The translations under genes and the position numbers were made by a program. Shown one piece after another: positions 47,460 through 55,971 of a stretch of 64,000 bases of DNA (the stretch's first letter is position 1; every line of letters begins with the position of its first letter). Location: contig AUXH01000020.1 in assembly GCA_000482145.1 (NCBI GenBank), forward strand, positions 1-64,000, in the 5' to 3' direction. The stretch is from Strigomonas culicis. Lineage: Eukaryota; Euglenozoa; Kinetoplastea; Trypanosomatida; Trypanosomatidae. The notes beneath the pieces are model-generated. The model was not told where the DNA came from. It saw only the letters and a list, made by a program, of their open reading frames with translations, and ran no database searches.

Positions 47460-48922
47460 TCACGCGTGTCAGCGCCGTTCTGCCTGCTCGTCGCGCCGCT
47501 CAAGTACCCCTTGTGGCGCAGCTGCCACTCCGCACGCACGAGCACACAGAAGGAGGCAGCGCAGGCGTGGGCGACCGCCTCGAGTATAGGCTCTTCGAGA
47601 AAGAAGGAACCCAGATGCCAGAACTCCGGAAGAGTGATGATGTGCCTCTTGGTGACGTAGGAGAAGAACTCCTCCATAGCCTTGCGGTCTGCAGAAGAGC
47701 CCCGCCACGGGCGCGAAGCCGCCCGCTCATCGGAGCCCACGGACGCCTGCCGGCCTTCGCCGGCACCGAGCTGGTCGCGACGGTTATTCAAGCTGGCTGC
47801 GAGTAGCTGCTCACTCATCACGCTGAAATTCGGATGCGCCCACATGGTGTGAGGGTTGTGGACGCCGAGTCCGCCCATCGCTTGGTTCACCTGGCACGAC
47901 GACGTCGCCGACACGGAGTTCTCCGGCTCGTGTACGATCATCCTCTCCATGTAGCCCTTCCGCTTCGCCCTCTGCGGGCCCATCGCGGAGGACGCGAGCA
48001 CGTCCTGTGTGGTGCTCGTGAGGTGCGGAGACTGCGGGCTGTTCACGGCAGAGAAGTACTTGCCGTTCCTGTCGATGCCGTGGGCCCGCACCGCCGTGGG
48101 CGAGTTCGCCCCCTCACTCTCGTCGATGGAGAGGCAATGGGACAACTGGAAATCACCGCTGTGGGCCGCGCCGTCGGCAACGGTCTCCCGCAGCCGCAGC
48201 GGCAGCCGCGGGATGGGCGGCACCCGCTGGAAGGCGCGGCGCTCCGCCTCGAGGTAGTCCTCGCGCCGCCCCGCTGCGCAGGGCGCGCCGCCGCCTCCCG
48301 CGTGCAGTGGAGCCTCCGCGCTGGCGAGGGGCACCGCGGAGATGCGTGGGGTGCGCGCGGCAGGGCTGCCCTCGGCCGTGTGGTAGTCGGCGAACGGCGT
48401 GTTCACCACCGGGGTCACGTTCTCCGCGGCGCCGCCACGCCGGAACGAGTGCATGAGCGCCCCGGATGACAGTGAGACGTTGGACGACGACACAAAACTG
48501 GACGTGAAGAAGAGTCGCTTCGCCCCCGGCATAGTCAGCAGACCCACCTCGCTCGGGTTGCTGCGTCGGCTCGCGTAGAGAGGGCTACTCGTCCGGCCGC
48601 TGTCCTCCTTCACCAGTACGCTCGCGGGCACCTCCGTGTGCAGGCCCCGCTTCACGCGCGGGCTGCCGCGCGGTGACTCATTGCCATAGATGTGCCTGTG
48701 CTGCACTGGTGGTCTACTCGGAAAGACGGGGTGAGGTCTAGCCGCCCCCTCGCCGGAAAGCCTGTTCGGCTGTTGTACCCGAGCGGTGGGTCCGGTGCCA
48801 TCCCTCGCGGCCGCGGCGCTTTGCCGTTTCCCGCCGCTCTCAGCAATGAGCGGAGACTTAATAGAAGCAACGGCGCTCCGGTGACCACCACGCTTATCAC
48901 TAGTGGTAATCCAACTACTCAT
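47243..48922 (-). CDS. Giant IQ-motif protein, 5' part of a frameshifted gene
   Basis: Starts at the ATG at 48922 (MSSWITT; the frame extends to 48940 only through a TTG). About 487 residues to the presumed break read as normal protein: a Ser/Arg/Pro-rich N-terminus and then a conserved-looking helical segment (FFSYVTKRHIITLPEFWHLG, ILEAVAHACAASFCVLVRAE). After about 47460 this frame turns into an Arg/Thr-rich shadow sequence ending at 47243, while the other frame becomes protein-like. One added base in the C4 run on the minus strand (plus 47456-47459) would join both parts into one protein of about 1995 aa. It is either a sequencing or assembly error or a true frameshift mutation; the intact codon use on both sides favours an error. 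Confidence 0.75.
   Translation of the reverse strand: MSSWITTSDKRGGHRSAVASIKSPLIAESGGKRQSAAAARDGTGPTARVQQPNRLSGEGAARPHPVFPSRPPVQHRHIYGNESPRGSPRVKRGLHTEVPASVLVKEDSGRTSSPLYASRRSNPSEVGLLTMPGAKRLFFTSSFVSSSNVSLSSGALMHSFRRGGAAENVTPVVNTPFADYHTAEGSPAARTPRISAVPLASAEAPLHAGGGGAPCAAGRREDYLEAERRAFQRVPPIPRLPLRLRETVADGAAHSGDFQLSHCLSIDESEGANSPTAVRAHGIDRNGKYFSAVNSPQSPHLTSTTQDVLASSAMGPQRAKRKGYMERMIVHEPENSVSATSSCQVNQAMGGLGVHNPHTMWAHPNFSVMSEQLLAASLNNRRDQLGAGEGRQASVGSDERAASRPWRGSSADRKAMEEFFSYVTKRHIITLPEFWHLGSFFLEEPILEAVAHACAASFCVLVRAEWQLRHKGYLSGATSRQNGADTRDPVRWPSTRTGRCRRTLPFWREAPPCVVTPRRTRRTSHRFFSLTRCRFCSTGTRAWTARARITIGRTSPPLY
47456..47459 (-). other. Probable frameshift site (C4 homopolymer)
   Basis: The two frames overlap from 47459 to 47243. 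A TGA in the downstream frame at 47462-47460 limits the shift to this side, and the upstream frame stops looking like protein almost at once. A missing C in the CCCC run fits the position and direction (one base lost). Confidence 0.6.
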
Positions 48923-49542
48923 ATTATTCAAGGAAATCAAATAAAAGAAAAAAGAAAAAAAAAGTAATGTCAGTAGAACAACGCAAAATCAAATGTTATT
49001 TAATGTAAATGAGCAAGTGTTGATAAGACTAAAAAAAAAAAAATACAGACGGAAATGTACAATCTAAACGAATAAAGCCTGGTAGTCTTTTCTCTTTTGT
49101 GTGCACTTTTAAATGTTTTAATGCTGAAAAGTGATAAAGCAAAAAAAAAAAAAACTAGTTGTTGAAAACGGTTTCCTCTTCTCCAACCGTCATATACATA
49201 TATTTATGTTAAACCACTTCCTTTCCTTCAGAAAATGAAGAGTACTAATACGTAGTTGCTTGAAAAAAAAAAAAGAGAGAGGGAGAACAGGGAAGATAAG
49301 CACGAGGCACAATACAATCACGTATCTTCATACACAGAATAACATGCACCGATACTGCACGTCCCGCGTACCATATTATGTAACGTTAATGCATCCATTC
49401 TTTTTTAATTTGTCTGTTTTCTTTTATTACGCTGCAGTCACAAAAGTAGTGTGAACAAAGAACATTTTGAGTCCCTACAGAGGCGAACCAAATGGTGCGT
49501 TGCGAGGCAGGCATGGATGCGGACACACACACACACACCTTC
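48923..49542. other. AT-rich intergenic region
   Basis: 620 nt without a gene. A-runs at 48952-48962, 49031-49043, 49141-49154 and 49264-49273 (T-runs on the transcribed strand) and an (AC)n run at about 49522-49538 next to the stop of the SDHAF2 gene. Nothing else recognised. Confidence 0.65.
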
Positions 49543-50163
49543 TTACAGAATGTGGCCCTGTAGCTGGTGGCGATCCTTTTCCACAAACTCCTTCAGCAGC
49601 GCATAGCACTGGAGCCCCTCAATCTCCTCCGGCGCCTCCTGCCCCATCACGAGCCAGCGGAAGAGGTCGTTGTCGAGTTGCTTCAGCAGAACGTCGTACT
49701 CCTCCAGCAGCGGCCGGTCCAGCCGCTCCAGCCGCAGCCGCGCGAAGTGGCCGAAGATCAGATCCATCTCCACCATGCCGCGGTAACGCGACTGGTACAC
49801 AAGGCGACGGCGCTTGTTCTCCAGCGTCTCGTTGGGGTCCACCGGCCGCTGGTCACGAAACATCGCACCGTACTTGTTCGCCACGTCCACCGCGTCCTCG
49901 CTCGCACGGGCGCCCTCAAGCTCATCGGGCGTCTTGGAGCGCGCCGGCGACGGGTTGCGCCACTCGTCGATGATGGCCTTCTGCTTGGCGGAGAACTGCG
50001 CGGACTCAAAATCCTTCGCGAACACCTTGTGGCGCAGGGCACCCGCCACCTTGGACGTGAAGCTGCTCCCCGGTGGAGTCGATGTGGAGGACTCGAGGCG
50101 GCATGCCACTGTGACCGCCGCGAGAGGAGCGGCCACGGTGGAGACCGCGATGCGTCGGAACAT
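49543..50163 (-). CDS. SDHAF2: Succinate dehydrogenase assembly factor 2 (SDHAF2/Sdh5), mitochondrial
   Basis: 206 aa from the ATG at 50163; the longer frame to 50250 adds a hydrophobic leader and is not preferred. Residues 1-45 are rich in Arg, Ala, Ser and Thr without acidic residues at the very start (MFRRIAVSTVAAPLAAVTVA), typical of a mitochondrial presequence. The Sdh5/DUF339 domain lies at about 115-200: KRRRLVYQSRYRGMVEMD (the RGMxExD motif), a five-helix pattern, and LDNDLFRWLVMGQ. This factor is needed to attach FAD covalently to the flavoprotein subunit of succinate dehydrogenase in the matrix. The region between presequence and domain (45-110) is longer than in yeast or human, as is common in trypanosomatids. 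Confidence 0.88.
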   Translation of the reverse strand: MFRRIAVSTVAAPLAAVTVACRLESSTSTPPGSSFTSKVAGALRHKVFAKDFESAQFSAKQKAIIDEWRNPSPARSKTPDELEGARASEDAVDVANKYGAMFRDQRPVDPNETLENKRRRLVYQSRYRGMVEMDLIFGHFARLRLERLDRPLLEEYDVLLKQLDNDLFRWLVMGQEAPEEIEGLQCYALLKEFVEKDRHQLQGHIL

Positions 50164-50537
50164 GGGGCAAGTGAAAAGGGAAAAAAAAACTGGGATTATC
50201 CAACGAACGAAAGAGGAAGTAACAGCAAAGTAACTCTCACGGCGGCACACACAGAAAAAAAAACCTTACCGGACGAAGGAAACGAAAAAGCAAGCAAAAA
50301 AAAAGAAGTTATCGCGATTGTGAAAAGAACAACAAGTAAGAAAAAAAAAATGAGGGGAGCAAAGTGAAAACAGGTAGAACAGCGATGTATTTAAACAAAG
50401 GGAAACACATGGATGCCAGTACGATGAGGACGTACTGTATCTATTCCACCACACAAAGGAGCAATTCAATTAGCATACTGTACAACTGGCACGGAAGAAC
50501 TGTGCAGTATTTCTTCTGTCTGTACGCAATGTCACAC
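50164..50537. other. AT-rich intergenic region
   Basis: 374 nt without a gene; plus-strand A-runs at 50181-50189, 50250-50260, 50297-50306 and 50339-50350, i.e. T-runs upstream of the SDHAF2 start on the transcribed strand. Confidence 0.65.
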
Positions 50538-51278
50538 TCACCACTGTCCCTTTCGGGCAGATTTCTTCATGCGGTTCATGTTGCTCTTGATTCTCCTCTT
50601 CTGCTTCTGCTGCGTCACGATGTGCGTAGGACGCTCGACGGGGTCGCGCTCGACCGGCGGCACCCACGACGCCGCCTGCAGCATCACTCGCACCTTCTGC
50701 AGACAGCCTTCTTTGTTCTGCAGTGCGCTGCGGTGCTCGTGGCATGACACCACGAGCGTCGCGTGGTCCGCCGATACGTGCTTGCCGGCCTCGTTCGCGA
50801 TGAGCGCTGCTATCACCTCCTCGTCGAAGAAGCCCGCCAGCAGGCCGAGGTCGACCCGCAGCTCCACCTTGTTGCTGCTGCTGTTCGTGCCCTGGCCGCC
50901 GGGGCCGCTCCCGCGCATGGTGCGCACCTCGTACACAGAGCTGTCGATCCCAATCCGTTTGAGATCTGGCAGCCGGAAGTACCCCTCCTCCTTGAACGAG
51001 CTCACCTGCGACAGGCGGGAGGGGGTCCACAAGGCGGCCAAGGTCCCGCACGCTGTGCAGCCAGCACATGCCGCAGCACTGCGGCGTACGCCGGCCGCGA
51101 GGACGGGCAGAGACACGGACGGCCCAGAAAACGCGCCAGTCACAGGAAGCGATGGGTACGGACGCCGCGCTCGTGCAGCAACTCCCCGAGCAGCAAGACT
51201 CCCCAAGTCCCTCAGTAGCCGTGTGCTGTGGAAGAAAGACATGGAAAAGGACTGAAGCAATCGTAAAGAGCGAAACAT
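50538..51278 (-). CDS. ICT1-type peptidyl-tRNA hydrolase / class I release factor domain, mitochondrial
   Basis: 246 aa, ATG at 51278. The N-terminal 90 residues are basic and Ala/Leu/Ser-rich with no acidic residues near the start (MFRSLRLLQSFSMSFF), consistent with a mitochondrial presequence. The class I release-factor catalytic domain carries the GGQ motif at 127-129 within RGSGPGGQGTNSSSNKVELR, followed by the expected helices, and the protein ends in a basic tail (KQKQKRRIKSNMNRMKKSARKGQW from about 223). No codon-recognition (PxT/SPF) domain is present, so it belongs to the ICT1/ArfB type, which rescues stalled ribosomes or is built into the mitoribosome (mL62). Which of these applies is not decidable here; C12orf65/mtRF-R is an alternative in the same superfamily. 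Confidence 0.87.
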   Translation of the reverse strand: MFRSLRLLQSFSMSFFHSTRLLRDLGSLAARGVAARARRPYPSLPVTGAFSGPSVSLPVLAAGVRRSAAACAGCTACGTLAALWTPSRLSQVSSFKEEGYFRLPDLKRIGIDSSVYEVRTMRGSGPGGQGTNSSSNKVELRVDLGLLAGFFDEEVIAALIANEAGKHVSADHATLVVSCHEHRSALQNKEGCLQKVRVMLQAASWVPPVERDPVERPTHIVTQQKQKRRIKSNMNRMKKSARKGQW

Positions 51279-51601
51279 ACAGGAAAAGGAGAGAGAGAGA
51301 GAGAAGGGAAACCAAAAGATGTACGTGGCGATGTGTACGTCGCATCTTCACGGGGACCACACAAACAAACAACAAAAACAAAAAAGTTCATTTCTTCTTC
51401 TTTGTCGCGTACATGTGTCCTTAGCACCAGTCGCATCGTGAATGATCTATTTTTCTTCTTTTTTCCAGCCATGAGGCTGAAACGCTAGCAAATCAATCCA
51501 TCACCAAAGCAGCCTGCACGTAGAAAAACGGCGAACGAAAGGCAACGTAAGTTCCCGTAAACAAATGAATAAGTAGAGAACATAAAAGCGCGACAGCTTC
51601 T
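51279..51601. other. Intergenic region
   Basis: 323 nt without a gene. GAGAGAGAGAGAGA stretch at about 51290-51304 and an ACAAACAAACAACAAAAACAAAAAA stretch at about 51360-51385 on the plus strand, giving pyrimidine-rich and T-rich sequence on the transcribed strand. Confidence 0.65.
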
Positions 51602-52618
51602 TTACTCTTTTGCACACTGTCGCAAGGCACGGATGTACTCCAGTGTCACGAAGGTGACAATGGTGTGCGGCGCAGTCCTAGAGAACATGGCAGTGGAGCC
51701 TTTGTAGAGGCCGCGGATGCCCTCCACGCGGTAGATCTTCAACAGCTGCGTGGGCACAAAATTGGAGCCTGCGCTGACAGCAGCAGCAGCAGCAGCACCA
51801 CCACCACCACCACAACCCATCCGCGCAGGGGGTCGTGCTGCGTTGTAGGAGCGGGTCATCACCACGTCAAACGGGTTCGTGCAAACCACAATGCACGCGG
51901 CAGAGAGCGTGGAGGCCATCAAGTGCACGCGCACATCCGTGTCGGGTAGCTGCGCACGGCGTGCGGTCACCTCCTTCGCCATGTCATACGACACGAGCTG
52001 CGAGATGCTGAACATCCCGGTTCGCTGCGTCGCGATCAGGACGCCCCGCCACAGGCCGCGCACCCCGCCCTCGCGGTAGATGGCGCGGCACGACGACCAC
52101 ACGCTTGTGCGCGCGGCCAGCGACGACGCGGACACCGCAGCCGGTGCCGCCCCGCCGCCCAGGCGTGCGCGCAGCGAGTGTACCGATGCCGCCTGAACGC
52201 GTGTTTTGATCATCACAAAGGGGGACGAGATGGCCGCGCCAATGACACCGCAGATGCCGGCGGACATCGTCCGGACCGTGTTCCGTGCTGCCGGACGGTC
52301 GCTCCCGTCGACCGGATCACGCGACAAGGGCTGCAGGTGCTCCGTGATGATGGGATAGAGGCCGATGCGGATGCCATTTTGCGTTATCTGCCAGCACGTA
52401 GCCGCCGCGAAGCCCTTCTGCAGCGCGAGAAGGCCCTCCTCCGAGGCGACGCGCCACATGCCCTGCGCGAGGTTGCGGTAGCGGACCTCGTAGCTGCCGC
52501 GCCGCAGCATCTCGCCCTGCAGCTGGAAGCGCGTGCGCATGACATCGAACGGGTTCGAGACGACGAGCGCGACGCAGGAGGCGGTGGCACCATCCAGGCA
52601 GTTCTGCACAGCCGACAT
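51602..52618 (-). CDS. Mitochondrial carrier protein (SLC25 family, SLC25A34/35-OAC1 group)
   Basis: 338 aa, ATG at 52618. Three repeats of the mitochondrial carrier fold are seen. Signature motifs: SNPFDVMRTR (repeat 1), SSPFVMIKTR (repeat 2, acidic residue replaced by Val) and TNPFDVVMTRSYN (repeat 3, basic residue missing). This pattern, with the LQGE segment after repeat 1 and LQKGF and NGIRIGLY, is like SLC25A34/35 and yeast Oac1, which transport oxaloacetate and related anions; the substrate here is not determined. A low-complexity Gly then Ala run (encoded by CCA/CAG-type triplets, plus 51780-51820) is inserted in the loop of repeat 3. Expected location: inner mitochondrial membrane. 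Confidence 0.9.
   Translation of the reverse strand: MSAVQNCLDGATASCVALVVSNPFDVMRTRFQLQGEMLRRGSYEVRYRNLAQGMWRVASEEGLLALQKGFAAATCWQITQNGIRIGLYPIITEHLQPLSRDPVDGSDRPAARNTVRTMSAGICGVIGAAISSPFVMIKTRVQAASVHSLRARLGGGAAPAAVSASSLAARTSVWSSCRAIYREGGVRGLWRGVLIATQRTGMFSISQLVSYDMAKEVTARRAQLPDTDVRVHLMASTLSAACIVVCTNPFDVVMTRSYNAARPPARMGCGGGGGAAAAAAVSAGSNFVPTQLLKIYRVEGIRGLYKGSTAMFSRTAPHTIVTFVTLEYIRALRQCAKE
51780..51820 (-). repeat. Triplet repeat (CAG)n(CCA)n in carrier coding sequence
   Basis: On the plus strand an AGC/CAG run followed by an ACC/CCA run; on the coding strand these read as Gly-Gly-Gly then Ala-Ala-Ala codons. It encodes a poly-Gly/poly-Ala insertion between the third signature motif and the last transmembrane segments. 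Confidence 0.85.
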
Positions 52619-52687
52619 GCGCCCTCAGAGAGGTTGAAAGGGAAAGGTACGTGTGGTTACGGTACCTTGAAGAGAAGAAGAAAGAGT

Positions 52688-52726
<39 letters not shown>

Positions 52727-53358
52727 GGGAAGAAAGGGAATGAAATCGACACTTCAAGTTTTTTTTTCATTTTTGAAAAGGGTCTCAAACAAACAAGCGA
52801 GAGAAAAAGAAAAAAAAGGCGCACGTTATGTTGCCCATAGATACCCCCACACAAGGAAAAGAAGATTCATGTACATGGCTGCTCACTACGCCCTGTAGCT
52901 AGCACAGGTCCCACCGATAACCAACGGAAAGAAAGTATGTAAATTATGTTTTTTTAAAGTGGTTTTGTTTAGTATTCCTATAAAGCAAAAATACGAAGAA
53001 TTTTAAAGAAAAAGTCTTGAAGCGTCGAAAAAAAAAAAAGAGAATAATAATTACAAAAATATACTCTTCCAAAGAGTACGTTTAAGTTTAGCTAAGTGAA
53101 TAATGTAAAATATGATTCCTTCTACACGCTACACATTTAATTTTGTTTTTGTTTTTTGTTTGGTATTTTAAATTGTGTATTCCCTATTGTAAAAAAATGC
53201 TAAATGTGGAGAAACAAAAAAAAAAGAGAGAGAGTTCTGAAACAGACCAACGAAGACATCTCGGTGGGGTACTGTAAGACAGTCTGCTTCGCCATTCACG
53301 CTTGTCTGTCCTTCCCATCTTCATTTCTTTGCCTTTCTTCGTGCTTCCTGTGGACACC
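52619..53358. other. AT-rich intergenic region with (GA)n repeat
   Basis: 740 nt without a gene. A (GA)n run of about 30 nt at 52690-52720 (CT repeat, i.e. polypyrimidine, on the transcribed strand and probably the splice signal of the carrier gene), A-runs at 52809-52818, 53027-53039 and 53217-53225. Nothing else recognised. Confidence 0.65.
52690..52720. repeat. (GA)n dinucleotide repeat
   Basis: About 15 uninterrupted AG/GA units on the plus strand, 70-100 nt upstream of the carrier ATG. On the sense strand it is a TC repeat and a plausible polypyrimidine tract for trans-splicing. Confidence 0.9.
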
Positions 53359-54087
53359 TTAAGCCAGGCGGCGCGTGAAGGTGCGCTTGCCGTTGGGGCA
53401 GTCAAACACCCAATGGCGCATGTTCACTAAGTGCACCTCTAGCTCGCCCATGGCCTTCTCGCGGAACTCCTCGGGCACCTTCTCGCGGAAGGAGTCTACG
53501 GCCTCCACACAAGCGCAGAGGTACCGCTCCCGCTCCAGCGCGTTGAAGATATTGCGCTGCACCTCGTAGCGCGCCTTGGCGATACTCGTGTAGCGGCGCT
53601 CCGTGCGGGCGGCCCAGAAGAGGACGCTCTTGAGGTAGTTGAGCTTCTTCTGGATGTACAGCATCTCCGCCTCCTTGTCGGAGCAGTTGCCGAAGATGAA
53701 GCGGTAGATGGGGTACTGGTTCTCGTAGATGGTCTTGAAGAGCATGTTGTGCGACTCCACGCGGTCGTGCCAGAAGGGGTCGAAGTCATAGCCCCAGGAC
53801 ACGTTCAGCAGACGCTCCGTGTCGTTCTCGATGGCGCTCAGCAGGTACGTCTCGACAGAGTTCAGGTAGAGACCCTCCGGCATGTCCGCCTCCGGCACGT
53901 GCCAGAAATCAAAGCTGCGGAACTTGTCCTGCGACGTGATGCGCTGCAGCCAGCCCTCCGTCTTCGTCCATGCCTCCTGCGCGGTGGAGCCCCAGGTGGT
54001 GTAGATGGGGCGCGCCGGCGTCACGTGGGTCGAGGCGGCGGCGAGGCTTGCCACAGCGGCCCCAGCACACACGGGAATGCGACGCAT
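53359..54087 (-). CDS. Mitochondrial orphan protein
   Basis: 242 aa, ATG at 54087. The N-terminus (MRRIPVCAGAAVASLAAAST) is short, basic and Ala/Ser-rich, like a trypanosomatid mitochondrial presequence. The rest is mostly helical with many aromatic residues (SFDFWHVPEADMPEGLYLN, SWGYDFDPFWHDRV, YPIYRFIFGNCSDKEAEMLY), and no cofactor or catalytic motif is visible. I do not recognise a family. Size, presequence and aromatic richness would suit an accessory subunit of a respiratory complex, the ATP synthase or the mitoribosome, all of which have many kinetoplastid-specific subunits; that is inference. Its neighbours on both sides are mitochondrial proteins. Confidence 0.75.
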   Translation of the reverse strand: MRRIPVCAGAAVASLAAASTHVTPARPIYTTWGSTAQEAWTKTEGWLQRITSQDKFRSFDFWHVPEADMPEGLYLNSVETYLLSAIENDTERLLNVSWGYDFDPFWHDRVESHNMLFKTIYENQYPIYRFIFGNCSDKEAEMLYIQKKLNYLKSVLFWAARTERRYTSIAKARYEVQRNIFNALERERYLCACVEAVDSFREKVPEEFREKAMGELEVHLVNMRHWVFDCPNGKRTFTRRLA

Positions 54088-54449
54088 GATGTATCGTACG
54101 AGAGAGAAACCAAGGAAAATAAAAAAAAAGAACGACGACGAAAGGAAAAAAAGGGACTTCTTTTTCCTTTAGCTAAGCGTATTTCACTATTCAAACTGGT
54201 GGAGACGGGAAGAGAAGGAGAAACAGAAGGGTAGAGTACATAACAAAAATGGAACAATGTCTATTTGATATAGTTGTACAGCTGCTTGCCGCAGTGTGGT
54301 GGAAAAAGATGGCAGTCACAGACATTCGTGACTTGTGTTTTAGGGGTGAACATTATGCATTGTGCGCCTTAGCATGATTCGTGTCATGGCTAGCATGTGA
54401 GAATGTGGAAGACGAAGGAAACGCAATGAACCCGCGGTGGGCACCGCGG
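54088..54449. other. Intergenic region
   Basis: 362 nt without a gene. Plus-strand A/G-rich sequence at 54100-54155 (polypyrimidine on the sense strand, near the ATG at 54087). Nothing else recognised. Confidence 0.65.
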
Positions 54450-55628
54450 CTAGTACGGCCGATGGTAGGAGTAGAGCTGCCCCATGTTGTGCGCCATCCC
54501 GCGCACGTTGCGCTGCAGCCGCGTCAGTCCATAGTTGCGCGGCATCACGGTGCCGTCCTCCAGCTTGAACTCCGGCACCATCAGCGGCCGCACCAATGCA
54601 TCGTCGCTCGACGCGGGCGGCATGTACGTGGGCTCGCACGACTCGGCGACCTCCGACACATGGCAGGCGGGCTCCTTCAGCTTCAGAGTCGGCGTCGCGA
54701 CGCCGTCCGGCACCTCCCAGTTGCGGAACGGGCGGAAGGGCATGTAGCGCCCCGGCGGCGCGGCCGCCTGCCGGAAGGGGTGGCGCTGATACACCCGCAC
54801 GTGCTGCAGTATCCCGTGGCCGTACTGCTTCGCGGCCCCCTCCGCAAACGTCTCGGACGCGTGCTCCATCACCCGGCGCATCGTCTCCTCCCGACCTGCC
54901 GGCGCCTCGCGCACGCTGCCGCTGCTGCTGCTGGTGCCCTTGTGGGCGGAGACCGACGCCTGCGTGGCCTTCTGCGCCGCCTCCACACGCTTCCGCCGCC
55001 GCGCCTCGAAGATCACCTGGTCCAGTGTCTTGCCGTCAAAGGCGTCGGCGAAGGCGCGGTCGGCGTCGCGGCGCACGTAGTTACGCCTGCGCCGCGCACC
55101 CGCCATCCGCGCCCGCGCGGCGTGCTGCTGCCGCTCCGCCGCGTCGTCCGCCTCGTCCCTATAGTTGCTCGTGCCGTACATACGGCTGTACGAGGGAGGC
55201 TGCGGCGGCGCCTGCGCCCCGGCGGCGCCCTTCTCCTCAGCTGGCGCGGGTGCCTTCGTTGGCTTACGCGCCGGCTTCACGCCGAGGCGAGCGTCGTGCG
55301 CGCGCCTCTGCTGCGGGTCGCTCAGCACCTCATACGCCTCCGACACGGCGCGAAACTGCGCCTCCGCGACGCCCTTGCGGGTGTCCTCCACCACGTCCGG
55401 GTGGCACTGCAGCGCGAGCCGGCGGTAGGCCGCCTTGATCTCCTGCGGCGTCGCGTCCGTGCTCACCTCCAGGCGCTTATAGTAGTTCGGCCCCTTCTGC
55501 GGCGCGGCCGCCGTGGCGGCGAACCGACTCGCTGCCTGCAGCGGCGCACAGCTCATGCAGATCCAGGAGGAGTGAGGGCGCGGCACGACCAGAAGTGGCC
55601 GCAGCCCGTTAAGACTCAGCCTTCTCAT
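54450..55628 (-). CDS. Mitochondrial J-domain protein (DnaJ family, type III)
   Basis: 392 aa from the ATG at 55628 (the open frame starts at 55676; MRRLSLNGLRPLLVV is a better presequence start). The J domain lies at about 48-115: NYYKRLEVSTDATPQEIKAA, HPD at 76-78, and FRAVSEAYEVLSDPQQRRAH. No Gly/Phe region or DnaJ zinc fingers follow, so it is a class C/III J-protein. The C-terminal 280 residues are Arg/Ala-rich in the middle (ARARMAGARRRRNYVRRDAD) and then unrecognised. It should stimulate a mitochondrial Hsp70 for a specialised client, unknown here. The basic N-terminus and the neighbouring genes support a mitochondrial location. Confidence 0.88.
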   Translation of the reverse strand: MRRLSLNGLRPLLVVPRPHSSWICMSCAPLQAASRFAATAAAPQKGPNYYKRLEVSTDATPQEIKAAYRRLALQCHPDVVEDTRKGVAEAQFRAVSEAYEVLSDPQQRRAHDARLGVKPARKPTKAPAPAEEKGAAGAQAPPQPPSYSRMYGTSNYRDEADDAAERQQHAARARMAGARRRRNYVRRDADRAFADAFDGKTLDQVIFEARRRKRVEAAQKATQASVSAHKGTSSSSGSVREAPAGREETMRRVMEHASETFAEGAAKQYGHGILQHVRVYQRHPFRQAAAPPGRYMPFRPFRNWEVPDGVATPTLKLKEPACHVSEVAESCEPTYMPPASSDDALVRPLMVPEFKLEDGTVMPRNYGLTRLQRNVRGMAHNMGQLYSYHRPY

Positions 55629-55971
55629 GACCTGCATACTTGCACACGCACACGGGCGGGATGCCTGAGTGAGCACAAGGTCGTAAAGAAGGGGGTAACA
55701 ACAATTGCAATCCTAAAGAACGTCATAGCAACAGATCGGTGGAGAGGAAGGGGAAAAACAATGACATCAAGACCCATGTTCCACACAAACATAGCAACAA
55801 TAAAAACAGTGTTAATGTGGAATGAACAGGGATGGGGAATAGTGGAAGACAAAACAGGAAAAAAAACGTATATTATAATGTGAAGCAAGTAGACGTGTTG
55901 TTTGTGAAAGCTGATGTATCTCCCTCTAGTAAGTGGACACACAGAGATCAACCGGTGCGTCTCGCTTCCTC
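55629..55971. other. Intergenic region
   Basis: 343 nt without a gene. Short A-runs at 55855-55866. No repeats or RNA gene recognised. Confidence 0.65.

Noticed and set aside
54381..55883. 500-codon plus-strand open frame opposite the J-protein
   Set aside because: Antisense shadow; the J domain with HPD is on the minus strand.
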